DNA from: JBBROS01 sp965213845 | GTDB taxonomy: Bacteria; Pseudomonadota; Alphaproteobacteria; Acetobacterales; Acetobacteraceae | Reading direction: 5' to 3' | Length of the DNA: 64,000 bases | NCBI GenBank assembly: GCA_965213845.1 | Contig: CBDCAI010000004.1 | Span: 1,178,001-1,242,000 of the forward strand | Shown: in pieces, positions 9,121-17,536 of the stretch | Layout: every line of letters begins with the position of its first letter | Position numbering within the stretch: position 1 is the first letter of the stretch | Notes under the pieces: generated by a model | What the model was told of the DNA's origin: nothing | Seen by the model: only the letters and a program-made list of their open reading frames with translations | The model's database searches: none | Position numbers and translations under genes: made by a program

Positions 9121-10034
9121 CACGCCACCCATGGCGCGAACGGGATGGCGAGCTGCGCCTGCTTCAACGCGTCCGACTTCGGCGGCGCGATCCCCCATTG
9201 GTCGGTGCGGCCGGGCGGCCACACCCATTCCGACGGCCCGCGCACCCGATAACCGTCATCCACCTGCAGCACCTCGGCCGTGTATTCGACGACGATCCCG
9301 AACGGATCGACGAAATAGGCGAACACGTTGTCGCCGGGCCCGTGCCGGCCCACACCCCAGGCGATCGGGTGGCCATGGTCCACCAGCCGCCCCGACCCGA
9401 CCATGACCCCCTCCAGCGTCGGCAGCAGGAACGCCACGTGGTTCAGCCCATCCACCGGGGCGTCGGCGATGACGACGCAATGATGGTCGCTGTTGCAGCG
9501 CACGAAGGCCATCATCTTCGACCGGTCCGTCAGGCGGAACCGCAGCACCGCCTCGAAGAACCGCGCCGTCGCGTCCGTGTCGCGGCTGTTGACGTTCACG
9601 TGGCTCAGCCGGCTTGGCCGATCCCGCGCGGGCGGGTCGACGGGTCCCGGGCCGACGGGGCGCCGGTCGTCCCCGTGCACCACTCGCAGCACCCGGCCGT
9701 CCGCGTCCGCCACCACCACGCCGACGCCGCCGCCGGCCCAGTCCACGCCCGCGACCCCCTGCAGCACGCGCCCGCCGGCCGCCGGAGCCCGGGCGACGAC
9801 CGCCTCCAGCGCCGCGACCGACTCCGCCCGGAACGTGATCGACCGGATCGCCGCCGGGCCTTCGTGCAGCCCCAGCACGTGATGGTCGCAGCCGGTCGCG
9901 CGCAGGTACAACGACCGGCATCGCCGCTCCGCCACTTCCAGCCCCCACACGGCCGTGTAGAACGCCTCCGCCTGGGCCAACGAGGGCACGGCCAGGTCGA
10001 CGCTGCGGAGCGCCGTGACGGGGAACTCGGTCAT
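9120..10034 (-). CDS. VOC-superfamily type I extradiol dioxygenase
   Basis: 304 residues made of two glyoxalase/bleomycin-like modules. The C-terminal module keeps the ferrous iron triad of type I extradiol dioxygenases: H145 (SRLSHVNVN), H199 (GLNHVAFLL) and E250 (GIVVEYTAE), with catalytic-site histidines nearby (DHHCVVI, HPIAWGVGRHGPG). It would open the catechol ring next to the hydroxyls using Fe(II) and O2. It is coupled to both neighbours: its ATG overlaps the amidohydrolase stop (ATGA), and its stop overlaps the hydroxylase start. Together with the hydroxylase and the FAH-type hydrolase this gives a complete hydroxylate-cleave-hydrolyse route. Confidence 0.88.
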   Translation of the reverse strand: MTEFPVTALRSVDLAVPSLAQAEAFYTAVWGLEVAERRCRSLYLRATGCDHHVLGLHEGPAAIRSITFRAESVAALEAVVARAPAAGGRVLQGVAGVDWAGGGVGVVVADADGRVLRVVHGDDRRPVGPGPVDPPARDRPSRLSHVNVNSRDTDATARFFEAVLRFRLTDRSKMMAFVRCNSDHHCVVIADAPVDGLNHVAFLLPTLEGVMVGSGRLVDHGHPIAWGVGRHGPGDNVFAYFVDPFGIVVEYTAEVLQVDDGYRVRGPSEWVWPPGRTDQWGIAPPKSDALKQAQLAIPFAPWVA

Positions 10035-11041
10035 GTCTGGGCCATCCCGAGGAAGCGGCGCGCATTGCCGGACAGCAGCGACATCCGGACCGCCGGGTCG
10101 TCGAACGCCGCCTCGATCCGGGCCACGGGCGTGCGGTCCGCCAGGTTGAAGGGGTAGTCGGTGCCGATCATCACCTGCGTCGGCCCGAACACCTGCACCA
10201 GGTGGCGCAGCGTCGGCGCGTCGAACACCAGGGCGTCGTAGAACAGCCGCCGTGCCTGCTCGGTCGGCGAGACCCCGATCGTCTCCCGCAGCGGGCCCAT
10301 CACCCGGCGCGCCTGCTCCAGCCGCGGCAGCAGCAGCGCCAGCGTGCCGCCGCCATGGCTGAACCCGATCCGCAGCCCGGGCACCCGTTCCATCAGCCCT
10401 CCGGTCAGCATCGAGGCCGCGGCCAGCCCCACATCCGTCGGGTAGGCCAGCGCCTGCTGCAGCTGCTTTGGCCCGACCAGCCTGTCCATCCCCGCCGGCC
10501 GCACCGCATGCACGAACACCGCCATGTCCAGCCGCGCCGCCTCGACGAAGAACGGCTCCAGCGCCGGCGCGCCCACCGGGGTGCCGTTGACGTTGCTGCC
10601 GATCTCGACCCCGGCGAAGCCCAGCCCGTGCAGCCGGGTCAGTTCGGCCACCGCCCGGTCCAGGTCCTGCAGCGGCACCGCGCCCAGCCCCACCAGCCGG
10701 CCGCCGGCATGGGCCACCATGTCCGCGATGGCGTCGTTGATGTAGCGCAGCAGCTCCGCCGCCGGCCGCGCGTCCAGCCAATAGGAGAACAGCTCCGGCA
10801 TCGGCGAGACCGCCTGCACCGCAAGGCCCATCTCCGCCATGTCCGCCACGCGCCGCGCCGGGTCCCAGCTGCCGTCCGAGACGGTGCGGTACACCCGCCC
10901 GTCGATCATCACGTGCCGGTGGCAGGCATGGGCCGGGGCCATCGAGGGCCATCCCGGCAGGTCCGGCTGCGCCAGGTATCGCGGGAAGTCGTGCGGCACG
11001 ACATGCGCATGCACGTCCACGCCGCAGCCGCAGCCCGTCAC
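10031..11041 (-). CDS. amidohydrolase family 2 protein (ACMSD/decarboxylase-like)
   Basis: Metal-dependent TIM-barrel hydrolase of the amidohydrolase-2 family, which includes aminocarboxymuconate-semialdehyde decarboxylase and resorcylate decarboxylases. The N-terminal metal motif is VDVHAHVVP; other landmarks are GLGAVPLQDLDRAVAEL, GFAGVEIGSNVNG, the HAV metal-ligand histidine region, and MIGTDYPFN at the C-terminus with the catalytic aspartate. It may decarboxylate or hydrolyse an aromatic intermediate. The start is uncertain because no ATG exists before the metal motif: GTG 11041 puts the motif about ten residues in, as usual; TTG 11125 would add 28 residues. First gene of the operon, divergent from the GntR gene. 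Confidence 0.83.
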   Translation of the reverse strand: MTGCGCGVDVHAHVVPHDFPRYLAQPDLPGWPSMAPAHACHRHVMIDGRVYRTVSDGSWDPARRVADMAEMGLAVQAVSPMPELFSYWLDARPAAELLRYINDAIADMVAHAGGRLVGLGAVPLQDLDRAVAELTRLHGLGFAGVEIGSNVNGTPVGAPALEPFFVEAARLDMAVFVHAVRPAGMDRLVGPKQLQQALAYPTDVGLAAASMLTGGLMERVPGLRIGFSHGGGTLALLLPRLEQARRVMGPLRETIGVSPTEQARRLFYDALVFDAPTLRHLVQVFGPTQVMIGTDYPFNLADRTPVARIEAAFDDPAVRMSLLSGNARRFLGMAQT

Positions 11042-11202
11042 GCCGAAGGAACCCGGGCCGTGGACGCCATCTCGCTTCTCCCACCCGGACGCGTTGCCCG
11101 CGCCCTGATGCGGGATGCTATACAACGGGATTGAGGAACCGCGCTTCTTATAAAATCGTGATCCCGTCGATTTTTCTGGGCACGCCGTCCTATGATGGCG
11201 GC
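11042..11202. promoter_or_regulatory. divergent promoter region between catabolic operon and GntR gene
   Basis: This 161-base gap separates the divergent operon and its likely regulator and is the AT-richest stretch nearby (for example TTATAAAATCGTGAT around 11147-11161). TATGAT at 11191-11196 lies only 6 bases before the GntR ATG, so a transcript using it as -10 would be leaderless. On the minus strand TATAAG (from the complement of 11147-11155) and TATAGC (complement of 11116-11122) could serve the operon. I see no clear GntR palindrome, so the operator position is not assigned. Confidence 0.4.
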
Positions 11203-11934
11203 ATGCCTCCCCCGACCCCCCTCGCGGTCGTGACGCAGACGCAGGCCAGCAGCGTCTACGACCGCCTCCGTCGTGACCTGCTGACGGGGCAGCTTCCGCC
11301 CGGCCGCCGCCTGCAGCTCCGCTTCCTGATGGATCGCTACGAGGCGGGCCAGACCCCGCTGCGCGAGGCGCTCAACCGCCTGGCCGCCGACGGGCTGGTC
11401 GCGTTCCGGGACCAACGGGGCTTCACCGTCGCCGGGATCAGCGCGCTCGAGCTGAAGGAGCTGACCAAGACCCGCTGCTGGCTCGAGGAGACGGCCTTGC
11501 GCCACGCCATGGCAGCCGCCACCCCCGCATGGGAGGAGCAGCTCGTGCTCGACTGCCACCGCCTGGTCCGCCTGCACCGCTCGCCGGACCCCGCCCAGTA
11601 TATGGAGCATCCGGAATGGGAGCGGCTGCATCGCACCTTCCATCGCACCCTGCTGGCCCCCTGCGGCTCCCGCCCGCTGCGCGGCTTCTGCGACCAGCTG
11701 GCCGACCGGCTGTATCGCTACCGTCAGCTGTCCGTTCAGAAGATCTACCCCAAGCGCGACGTGAACGCCGAGCACGAGGCCATTCTGGCGGCGATCCTGG
11801 ACCGGCGCGCCGACGACGCCGTCGCCTTGCTGCAGGCCCATTACCGGCAGACGGCCGACATCATCCTGCAGGACCTGCCGCCGGACGACCCGGCGGGAAC
11901 GGCTCCGGACGGCACCGACCTCATTCCCCCTTGA
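11203..11934 (+). CDS. GntR family transcriptional regulator (FCD subfamily)
   Basis: 243 residues. The N-terminal winged helix-turn-helix spans about residues 15-75 (SSVYDRLRRDLLTGQLPPGRR, then TPLREALNRLAADGLV and RGFTVAGIS), followed by an all-helical FCD ligand-binding domain with the metal-site pattern of D, H and H residues (LHRTFHRTL, NAEHEAILAAILD). FCD regulators usually repress divergent catabolic operons until a small carboxylic acid binds. The ATG at 11203 fits the family start. The divergent placement next to the amidohydrolase operon makes it the probable local regulator. Its end overlaps the convergent crotonase gene by 14 bases. Confidence 0.9.
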   Translation: MPPPTPLAVVTQTQASSVYDRLRRDLLTGQLPPGRRLQLRFLMDRYEAGQTPLREALNRLAADGLVAFRDQRGFTVAGISALELKELTKTRCWLEETALRHAMAAATPAWEEQLVLDCHRLVRLHRSPDPAQYMEHPEWERLHRTFHRTLLAPCGSRPLRGFCDQLADRLYRYRQLSVQKIYPKRDVNAEHEAILAAILDRRADDAVALLQAHYRQTADIILQDLPPDDPAGTAPDGTDLIPP

Positions 11935-12700
11935 ACACCGGCGCCCGCCGCTCCGCCATCGCCCGCACGCCCTCGTGGAAGTCGGCCGTCCGGAACTGCA
12001 CCTCCTGCGCCGCGAGCTCGATGTCGGTCACTTCGGCGATGGCGTCCGCCAGGCCACGCCGCAGCGTCTGCCGGGTCGAGACCACGGCCAGCGGCGCCGA
12101 GCCCGCGATCTCGGCCGCCAGCGCCAGCGCCGCCGCCCGCAACCCCTCGGAGGGCGCGAGCACGTCCACCAGCCCGATCGCCTGCGCCTCCGTGCCCGAG
12201 AGCCGGCGCCCCGTGTACAGCAGCAGCGCCGCCTGCTGGGCGCCCACCGCGCGCGGCAGCGTCACGCTGATGCCGAACCCCGGATGGAAGCCCAGCCGGT
12301 TGAAGTTGGCTGCGAACCGCGAGTCGGGCGAGGCCACCCGGAAGTCGCCCACGAGGCTCAGCCCGAGCCCGCCGCCCACGGCCGCCCCTTGCACGCAGGC
12401 CACCACGGGCTTGGCGCAGCGGAACAGCCGGACCGCCTCCTGGTAGATGTGCCCGCCGGCGCTGCTGCCGCCCGCGCTGCCTCTGATCGTCGCCTCTGCG
12501 GGGGCCGAGAAGTCCGCCCCGGCGCAGAAGTTCCGCCCCTCCGACGCCAGCACCAGGCAGCGGACCCCCGGGTCCCGGTCGGCCGCCTCGAACGCTGCGG
12601 CCAGGCTGCGGATCAGGGGCATGTCGAAGTAGTTGTGCGGCGCGCGGCAGACCTCGACCACCGCCACGAACCCGTCCTGCGTCACCCGTACATCGCTCAT
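11921..12700 (-). CDS. enoyl-CoA hydratase/isomerase (crotonase) family protein
   Basis: 259-residue crotonase-fold protein. The oxyanion-hole segments are present as GRNFCAGADFSAP and VQGAAVGGGLGLSLVGDFRVA. The two catalytic glutamates of true enoyl-CoA hydratases are not visible: the usual GGGxE position reads GGGLGLS, and the second reads ANFNRLGFHPGFGIS, with no acid. It therefore may catalyse isomerisation, thioester hydrolysis or another crotonase reaction rather than hydration. The gene overlaps the upstream acyl-CoA dehydrogenase by ATGA, so it works in the same pathway on acyl-CoA esters in the cytoplasm. Confidence 0.87.
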   Translation of the reverse strand: MSDVRVTQDGFVAVVEVCRAPHNYFDMPLIRSLAAAFEAADRDPGVRCLVLASEGRNFCAGADFSAPAEATIRGSAGGSSAGGHIYQEAVRLFRCAKPVVACVQGAAVGGGLGLSLVGDFRVASPDSRFAANFNRLGFHPGFGISVTLPRAVGAQQAALLLYTGRRLSGTEAQAIGLVDVLAPSEGLRAAALALAAEIAGSAPLAVVSTRQTLRRGLADAIAEVTDIELAAQEVQFRTADFHEGVRAMAERRAPVFKGE

Positions 12701-13860
12701 CGCAACCCCATCCCCCGCGCGATGATCCCGCGCAAAATCTCCCGCGTGCCGCCCCGCAGCGAGAACGACGGCGCGGTCATCACCAGCTGCGCCAGCACCG
12801 CGACATAGGCGTCGCCGCTGCCCTCGTCCGGCTCCCGGTCCAGCAGCAGGCGGACCACCTCCACCGTCTCCTGCTCCAGCACGTTGCCCAGGTCCTTCAC
12901 GACCGAGGCCTGCAGCGCCGGGTCCTGCCCGGCCTGCAGCATGCCGGCCACCGACCGCGACAGCCGCCGCAGCGCCATGATGTGCGCCGTGAGCCGCCCG
13001 AGCGCCAGCGCGGCGCCATCGTCGGCGTCCGGTCCCAGCGCCCGCAGCGCCTCGGCCAGCAGGGTGAACGACGACAGGAACCGGTCGGGCCCGCTGCGCT
13101 CGTAGGCCAGCTCCCCGGTCACCTGGGTCCAGCCGTCGCCCTCGGCGCCCAGCAGCGCGTCGTCGGGCAGGATCAGGTCTTCCAGCACGACCTCGTTGAA
13201 GTGGTGCGCCCCCCGCATGTCCAGCACCGGGCGCACCGTCATGCCGTTGCGCTGCGCGGCCTGCATCTCGACGACGAACTGGCTGACCCCGCCATGCCGG
13301 TCTTCGGCCCCACCCGCTGCGCCGGTCCGGCAGAACAGGATCATGTAGTCGGCATGGTGCGCCCCGGTGGTCCACAGCTTCGTGCCGTTCACCACCCAGC
13401 CGCCCTGCACCTTCGCCGCCCGGGTGCGCGTCGCCGCCAGGTCCGACCCGCTGTCGGGCTCGCTCATGCCGATACAGAAGCAGGTCTCGCCCCGCATGAT
13501 CCCCGGCAGGATCGCGCGGCGCTGCGCCTCCGTCCCGTAGCGCAGCAGGTTCGGCCCGCTCTGCCGCTCCGCGATCCAGTGGAACCCCACGGGCGCGCCG
13601 GCGGCCAGCACCTCCTCCAGCATCACGTAGCGTTCGAGGGCCGAGCGTTCCTGCCCGCCGTATGCGCGGGGCCAGGTCATGCCCAGCCAGCCCCGTTCGC
13701 CCATCTTGCGGCTGAAGGCCGGGTCCACCCCGCTCCAGGACTGCGCCCGCTCCTGCGGCGTGCGGCCGGCCAGCTCCGTCGCCAGGAAGCGCCGCACCTC
13801 GCCCCGCAGCGTTTCGGCGGCGGCGTTCGAGGCGGGGGGCGCCGCGAAGTCCAGGGTCAT
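12697..13860 (-). CDS. acyl-CoA dehydrogenase
   Basis: 387 residues with the N-terminal helical, middle beta and C-terminal helical domains of the acyl-CoA dehydrogenase family. Seen motifs: GWLGMTWPRAYGGQE, the FAD/substrate loop CIGMSEPDSGSDLAATRTRA, GGWVVNGTKLWTTGAHHADY, and LAYERSGPDR, where the glutamate could be the catalytic base. It would desaturate a CoA ester at alpha-beta, transferring electrons to ETF. It is paired and overlapped by ATGA with a second acyl-CoA dehydrogenase, a layout typical of heteromeric enzymes acting on bulky side chains (for example sterol or aromatic side-chain degradation); the substrate is unknown. Confidence 0.9.
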   Translation of the reverse strand: MTLDFAAPPASNAAAETLRGEVRRFLATELAGRTPQERAQSWSGVDPAFSRKMGERGWLGMTWPRAYGGQERSALERYVMLEEVLAAGAPVGFHWIAERQSGPNLLRYGTEAQRRAILPGIMRGETCFCIGMSEPDSGSDLAATRTRAAKVQGGWVVNGTKLWTTGAHHADYMILFCRTGAAGGAEDRHGGVSQFVVEMQAAQRNGMTVRPVLDMRGAHHFNEVVLEDLILPDDALLGAEGDGWTQVTGELAYERSGPDRFLSSFTLLAEALRALGPDADDGAALALGRLTAHIMALRRLSRSVAGMLQAGQDPALQASVVKDLGNVLEQETVEVVRLLLDREPDEGSGDAYVAVLAQLVMTAPSFSLRGGTREILRGIIARGMGLR

Positions 13861-14945
13861 GCCGCCACCTGCCCGTCCTGTCGGCCCGCATCGCCATCGA
13901 ACTCGGCGGCGATGGCGGGCCACAGGCCATCCGAGCCCGCGTCCAGGGCGGCCCGGCCCACCAGGCGATACCATTCGCTCTCGTTGCCGAACTCGTCCCG
14001 CCAGGCCCAGAGCCGCCGGGTCAGCGGATGCAGCGCATACTCCCGGGTGAAGCCGATCGCGCCATGCGCCTGGTGCGCCAGCCCGGCCGCCACGCTCGCC
14101 GCCTCGCCCGCCCGGCCCTTGGCGGCGCCGACCACGACCTGCCAGCCCGCGCGCCGCCCGGCCAGCGCATCGGCTGCGAGGTCGGCTGCGGCCGTGGCGG
14201 CCGCCACCTGGCCGGCGAACACCGCCATGGCCTGCTGCACCGCCTGGAACTTGCCGATGGCGCGCCCGAACTGCACCCGCGTCTGCACGTAACCCGTGGT
14301 CAGCGCCAGCGCCTGCCCCAGCGCGCCTGCGATCTGATTGGTGCGCATGGCAGCCCCGGCGGCCCGCATGTCGTCCAGCCCCACGGGCGACGCCGCAAGC
14401 GCCGCCCGGTCGAGTTGGACATCCACCGCCATCGTGTCCCGCGGCTCCCCCGCCACGTTGGCGCCCGCCGCGTTCAGGTCCGCCTGGCCCAGCATCGCGA
14501 CCCCCGCGCCTTCCGGCCCATCGACCAGCGCCACCAGCCCGGCCTGCCGGCCCCAGGGCACCCGGTGGACCGTGCCCGTCACGTGCCAGCCGGCGGCGGA
14601 GCGCTCCGCTCGAAGGGGGGCTTGCCGCCGCACGGGCGCCAGGGTCAGCGGGCCGCCGGGGACCGGCAGCCCGGCCTGGGCCAGCAGCCATCCGGCCAGC
14701 ATCGTCTCGCCCAGCGGGATCGGCGCCGCATGGGCCGCGGCGACGCGCAGCAGCCCCATCGCCTCCTGCATCGTCGCGCCGAACCCGCCGGCCGCCTCGG
14801 GCAGCATCGCGGCGCAGAAGCCGGCCGCCTCCACCGCGTCCCACAGCGCCGCGGGCCACACCCCGGCCTCCGCCGCCGCGCGCACCGCGGACCCCGACAG
14901 CGCGCCGAACAGCCGCCCGGCACTCTCGCTCAGCGCATCGCCCAT
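13857..14945 (-). CDS. acyl-CoA dehydrogenase, second subunit-like protein
   Basis: 362 residues, alanine rich, with acyl-CoA dehydrogenase features: GFCAAMLPEAAGGFGAT, PIPLGETMLAGWLL, and the C-terminal QTRVQFGRAIGKFQAVQQAMA and HQAHGAIGFTREYALHPLTRRLW. It is more divergent than its partner at 12697 and I do not see a clear catalytic glutamate, so it may be the non-catalytic or FAD-sharing half of a heteromeric dehydrogenase. ATG 14945 (MGDALSESAGRLF) is the likely start. The stop overlaps the next gene by ATGA. It diverges from the CaiB gene, with the shared promoter in 14946-15063. Confidence 0.85.
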   Translation of the reverse strand: MGDALSESAGRLFGALSGSAVRAAAEAGVWPAALWDAVEAAGFCAAMLPEAAGGFGATMQEAMGLLRVAAAHAAPIPLGETMLAGWLLAQAGLPVPGGPLTLAPVRRQAPLRAERSAAGWHVTGTVHRVPWGRQAGLVALVDGPEGAGVAMLGQADLNAAGANVAGEPRDTMAVDVQLDRAALAASPVGLDDMRAAGAAMRTNQIAGALGQALALTTGYVQTRVQFGRAIGKFQAVQQAMAVFAGQVAAATAAADLAADALAGRRAGWQVVVGAAKGRAGEAASVAAGLAHQAHGAIGFTREYALHPLTRRLWAWRDEFGNESEWYRLVGRAALDAGSDGLWPAIAAEFDGDAGRQDGQVAA

Positions 14946-15048
14946 CGGACCGCCCCTCCGTCTGCGGGCGCCGGTGCCGGCGCGCCCTTCCGCCGGTGAT
15001 AGCAACCCTGCTAGGCTTCCGCCAAGCGCGCCGCCGAGCCCGCCGCCT

Positions 15049-15110
15049 GGAGGAACCGCGCCGATGCCCGCCGCATGACGCCCGCTTCATGACGACCGCT
15101 TCATGACGAC
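15049..15110 (+). promoter_or_regulatory. translation start region with three chained mini-ORFs (14-bp tandem repeats)
   Basis: A strong Shine-Dalgarno GGAGGA at 15049-15054 precedes ATG 15064 at ideal spacing, but that ATG opens only MPAA and stops. Three 14-bp units follow: a variant at 15069-15082, then CGCTTCATGACGAC twice at 15083-15096 and 15097-15110. Each brings an ATG (15075, 15089, 15103) in a new frame. The first two open MTPAS and MTTAS and stop; each stop overlaps the next start as ATGA. Only ATG 15103 opens the CoA transferase. Ribosomes would have to terminate and restart three times, which should set the translation level. Confidence 0.75.
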
Positions 15111-16302
15111 CGCCCAACCCCTGGCCGGCATCCGCGTCATCGACCTCACCACCGTCGTGCTCGGCCCCACCTGCACCCTGCGCCTGGCCCAGTACGGCGC
15201 CCAGGTCATCAAGATCGAGGCGCCGTCGGGCGACCTGTTCCGCCGCGTGGCCGGGCCGTCGCCCACCGGCGAGCATGGCGGCGGCTACCTGCACCTGAAC
15301 CGCGACAAGCGCGCCGTCTGTCTGGACCTGAAGCGGCCGGAGGCGCGGGCGGCCCTGCTGCGCCTGATCGCCACCGCCGACGTGTTCGTCTCCAACGTAC
15401 GCCCCGACGCACTGGCGCGCCTCGGCCTCGATGCGCCCACGCTGCGCGCCGCCCACCCGGCGCTGATCCACTGCACCATCACCGGGTTCGGCCCGGGCGG
15501 CCCCTCGCGCGGCAAACCCGCCTACGACGCCGTCATCCAGTCCGTCGCCGGGATCACCGGCCTGTTCCAGCGCCGCGACGGCGCCCCGGCCTTCGCCCCC
15601 ATGCTGATGTGCGACCGCGTGACCGGCGAGATCACCGCCGGCGCCATCGCCACCGCCCTGGCCGCGCGGGCCATGGGCCGGGGCGGCAGCGCGGTCGAGG
15701 TGCCGATGCACGAGACGATGGCCGCCTTCGTGCTGCAGGAGCATCTGGGCGCCGCCAGCTTCGACCCGCCGCTCGGCCCCATCGGCGACACCCGGACGCT
15801 GGACCCGGGCCAGCGCCCGACCCGCACCCTGGACGGCTGGATCAGCGTGTCCGCCACCAACGACGCGCAGGCCGTCGCCTTCCTGCGCGCCGCCGGCCGG
15901 CACGACCTGGCCGAGGACGCCCGCTTCACCACCGCCGCCGCCCGCTACCGCAACACCACCACCTGGACCACGGTCCGCGCCGAGATCATCGCCGCCCGCA
16001 GCACGGCCGAGTGGCTGGCCCTGCTGGACGCGGCCGACGTCCCTTGCGCCGCGTGCCACACGCTGGAGACGCTGGTCGAGGACCCGCATCTGAGCGCCGT
16101 CGGCCTGCTCGGCGACGACGTCCACCCGACGGAGGGCCCGATCCGCGCCATCCGCTCCACCATCCTGTTCGACGGACAGACCGCACCCCAGGGCCCGCCG
16201 GCCGCACCGATGGGGGCCGACACCCGCAGCGTGCTGGCCGAGGTGGGGCTGACCGCGGCCGAAATCGACCACCTGCTGCAGACCGGCGCCGCGATCGGCT
16301 GA
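15103..16302 (+). CDS. CaiB/BaiF family CoA transferase (class III)
   Basis: 399 residues of the family III CoA transferases. Recognised by GIRVIDLTTVVLGPTCTLRLA, YGAQVIKIEAPSGDLFR, YLHLNRDKRAVCLDLK and the catalytic aspartate D171 in MLMCDRVTGEI, which forms the aspartyl-CoA intermediate. It would activate a carboxylic acid by moving CoA from another thioester, feeding the acyl-CoA dehydrogenase/crotonase operon on the opposite strand. Its start is preceded by an unusual chain of mini-ORFs. It is followed after 16 bases by a periplasmic binding protein and then a second CaiB gene, so these three probably form one transcript. Confidence 0.9.
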   Translation: MTTAQPLAGIRVIDLTTVVLGPTCTLRLAQYGAQVIKIEAPSGDLFRRVAGPSPTGEHGGGYLHLNRDKRAVCLDLKRPEARAALLRLIATADVFVSNVRPDALARLGLDAPTLRAAHPALIHCTITGFGPGGPSRGKPAYDAVIQSVAGITGLFQRRDGAPAFAPMLMCDRVTGEITAGAIATALAARAMGRGGSAVEVPMHETMAAFVLQEHLGAASFDPPLGPIGDTRTLDPGQRPTRTLDGWISVSATNDAQAVAFLRAAGRHDLAEDARFTTAAARYRNTTTWTTVRAEIIAARSTAEWLALLDAADVPCAACHTLETLVEDPHLSAVGLLGDDVHPTEGPIRAIRSTILFDGQTAPQGPPAAPMGADTRSVLAEVGLTAAEIDHLLQTGAAIG

Positions 16303-16318
16303 CCCTGAAGGACCCCCC

Positions 16319-17536
16319 ATGAAACATATCGCCGTCCTGCTCTGCACGCTCCTGCCCATCCCGCTGCTCGGCACCCCCGCCCATGCACAGGCCCAGGCGC
16401 AAAGCCCGGCGGCCGCCCTGCCGCCCATCCGCATCGGCATCATGGCCGACCTCAACAGCACCTATTCCGGCATCGGCGGCCCCGGCGAGGTGGAGGCGGC
16501 GCGCATGGCCGTCGAGGATTTCGGCGGCACCGTGCTCGGCCGCCGGGTCGAGATCGTGCCCGGCGACCCGCTCAACAAGCCCGACAACGCGGTCGCCATC
16601 CTGCGCGAATGGTTCGACAGCGGCGTGGACATGGTGGCCGACCTGCCGACATCCGGCACCGCCCTGGCGAGCATCCCCGTCGCGAACGAGAAAAAGAAGA
16701 TCCTCATGATCTCCGGGGCCGGGACGTCGGACATCACCGGCAAGGCCTGCTCCCCCTACGTCGTGCACTGGAACTGGGACACCTATGCCGTGGCCCACGG
16801 CACCGGCGGCAGCCTGATGAAGCAGGGCGGCGACAGCTGGTTCTTCATCACCGCCGACTACGTCTTCGGCAAGACGCTGCAGGCCGACACGACCGCCGTC
16901 GTCACCGCGGGCGGCGGCAAGGTGCTCGGCAGCGTGCTGCACCCGCTGGGCACGTCGGACTTCTCGTCCGCCCTGCTGCAGGCGCAGTCGAGCGGCGCCA
17001 AGGTCCTGGGCGTGGCCAATGCCGGCGGCGACACCATCAACACGATCAAGCAGGCGCATGAATACCGGCTGCCGCAGAAGATCGCCGCCCTGGTGGCGTT
17101 CCTCAGCGACATCCACAGCATCGGGCTCGAGACGGCGCAGGGCACGCTGCTGACGGAGTCCTTCTACTGGGACCAGGACGAGCAGACCCGCGCCTTCGCC
17201 AAGCGCTTCTTCCCGCGCGGCAAGCAGATGCCCACCACCGTCCACATGGGCGCTTATTCCTCCATCCTGCACTGGCTGAAGGCCGTGCGGGATGCCGGCA
17301 CCACGGAGTCCGCCGCCGTGATGGAGCGGATGCGCGCCACCCCGGTCGAGGACTTCGCCACGCACGGCGCCCGGCTGCGCATCGATGGCCGGCTGATGCG
17401 CGACATGTACCTGTTCCAGGTGAAGACCCCGGCGGAATCGAAGGGCGAGTGGGACCTGTACAAGGTCGTCAGCCGCATCCCGGCCGAGGAGGCGTTCCGC
17501 CCCATGGCGAACGGGGGCTGCCCGCTCGTGAAATGA
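16319..17536 (+). CDS. ABC transporter substrate-binding protein, branched-chain amino acid (LivJ) type
   Basis: 405 residues with a Sec signal peptide (MKHIAVLLCTLLPIPLLGTPAHA, cleavage near residue 23-25) followed by a type I periplasmic binding fold: IRIGIMADLNSTYSGIGG, EAARMAVEDFGG, VDMVADLPTSGTALASI and a C-terminal region ending near MANGGCPLVK. It would capture a carboxylic or amino-acid-like ligand in the periplasm. No permease or ATPase gene is adjacent, so it must use a transporter encoded elsewhere. Being sandwiched between two CoA transferases implies that its ligand is the acid they activate. Its stop overlaps the next start (ATGATG). Confidence 0.88.
   Translation: MKHIAVLLCTLLPIPLLGTPAHAQAQAQSPAAALPPIRIGIMADLNSTYSGIGGPGEVEAARMAVEDFGGTVLGRRVEIVPGDPLNKPDNAVAILREWFDSGVDMVADLPTSGTALASIPVANEKKKILMISGAGTSDITGKACSPYVVHWNWDTYAVAHGTGGSLMKQGGDSWFFITADYVFGKTLQADTTAVVTAGGGKVLGSVLHPLGTSDFSSALLQAQSSGAKVLGVANAGGDTINTIKQAHEYRLPQKIAALVAFLSDIHSIGLETAQGTLLTESFYWDQDEQTRAFAKRFFPRGKQMPTTVHMGAYSSILHWLKAVRDAGTTESAAVMERMRATPVEDFATHGARLRIDGRLMRDMYLFQVKTPAESKGEWDLYKVVSRIPAEEAFRPMANGGCPLVK

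Noticed and set aside
12697..16461. A 1254-codon open minus-strand frame that would join an unknown protein to the acyl-CoA dehydrogenase
   Set aside because: Its first two thirds are antisense to the CaiB gene and out of frame with the second dehydrogenase; composition is that of a high-GC shadow frame. Only the part from 13860 is a real gene.
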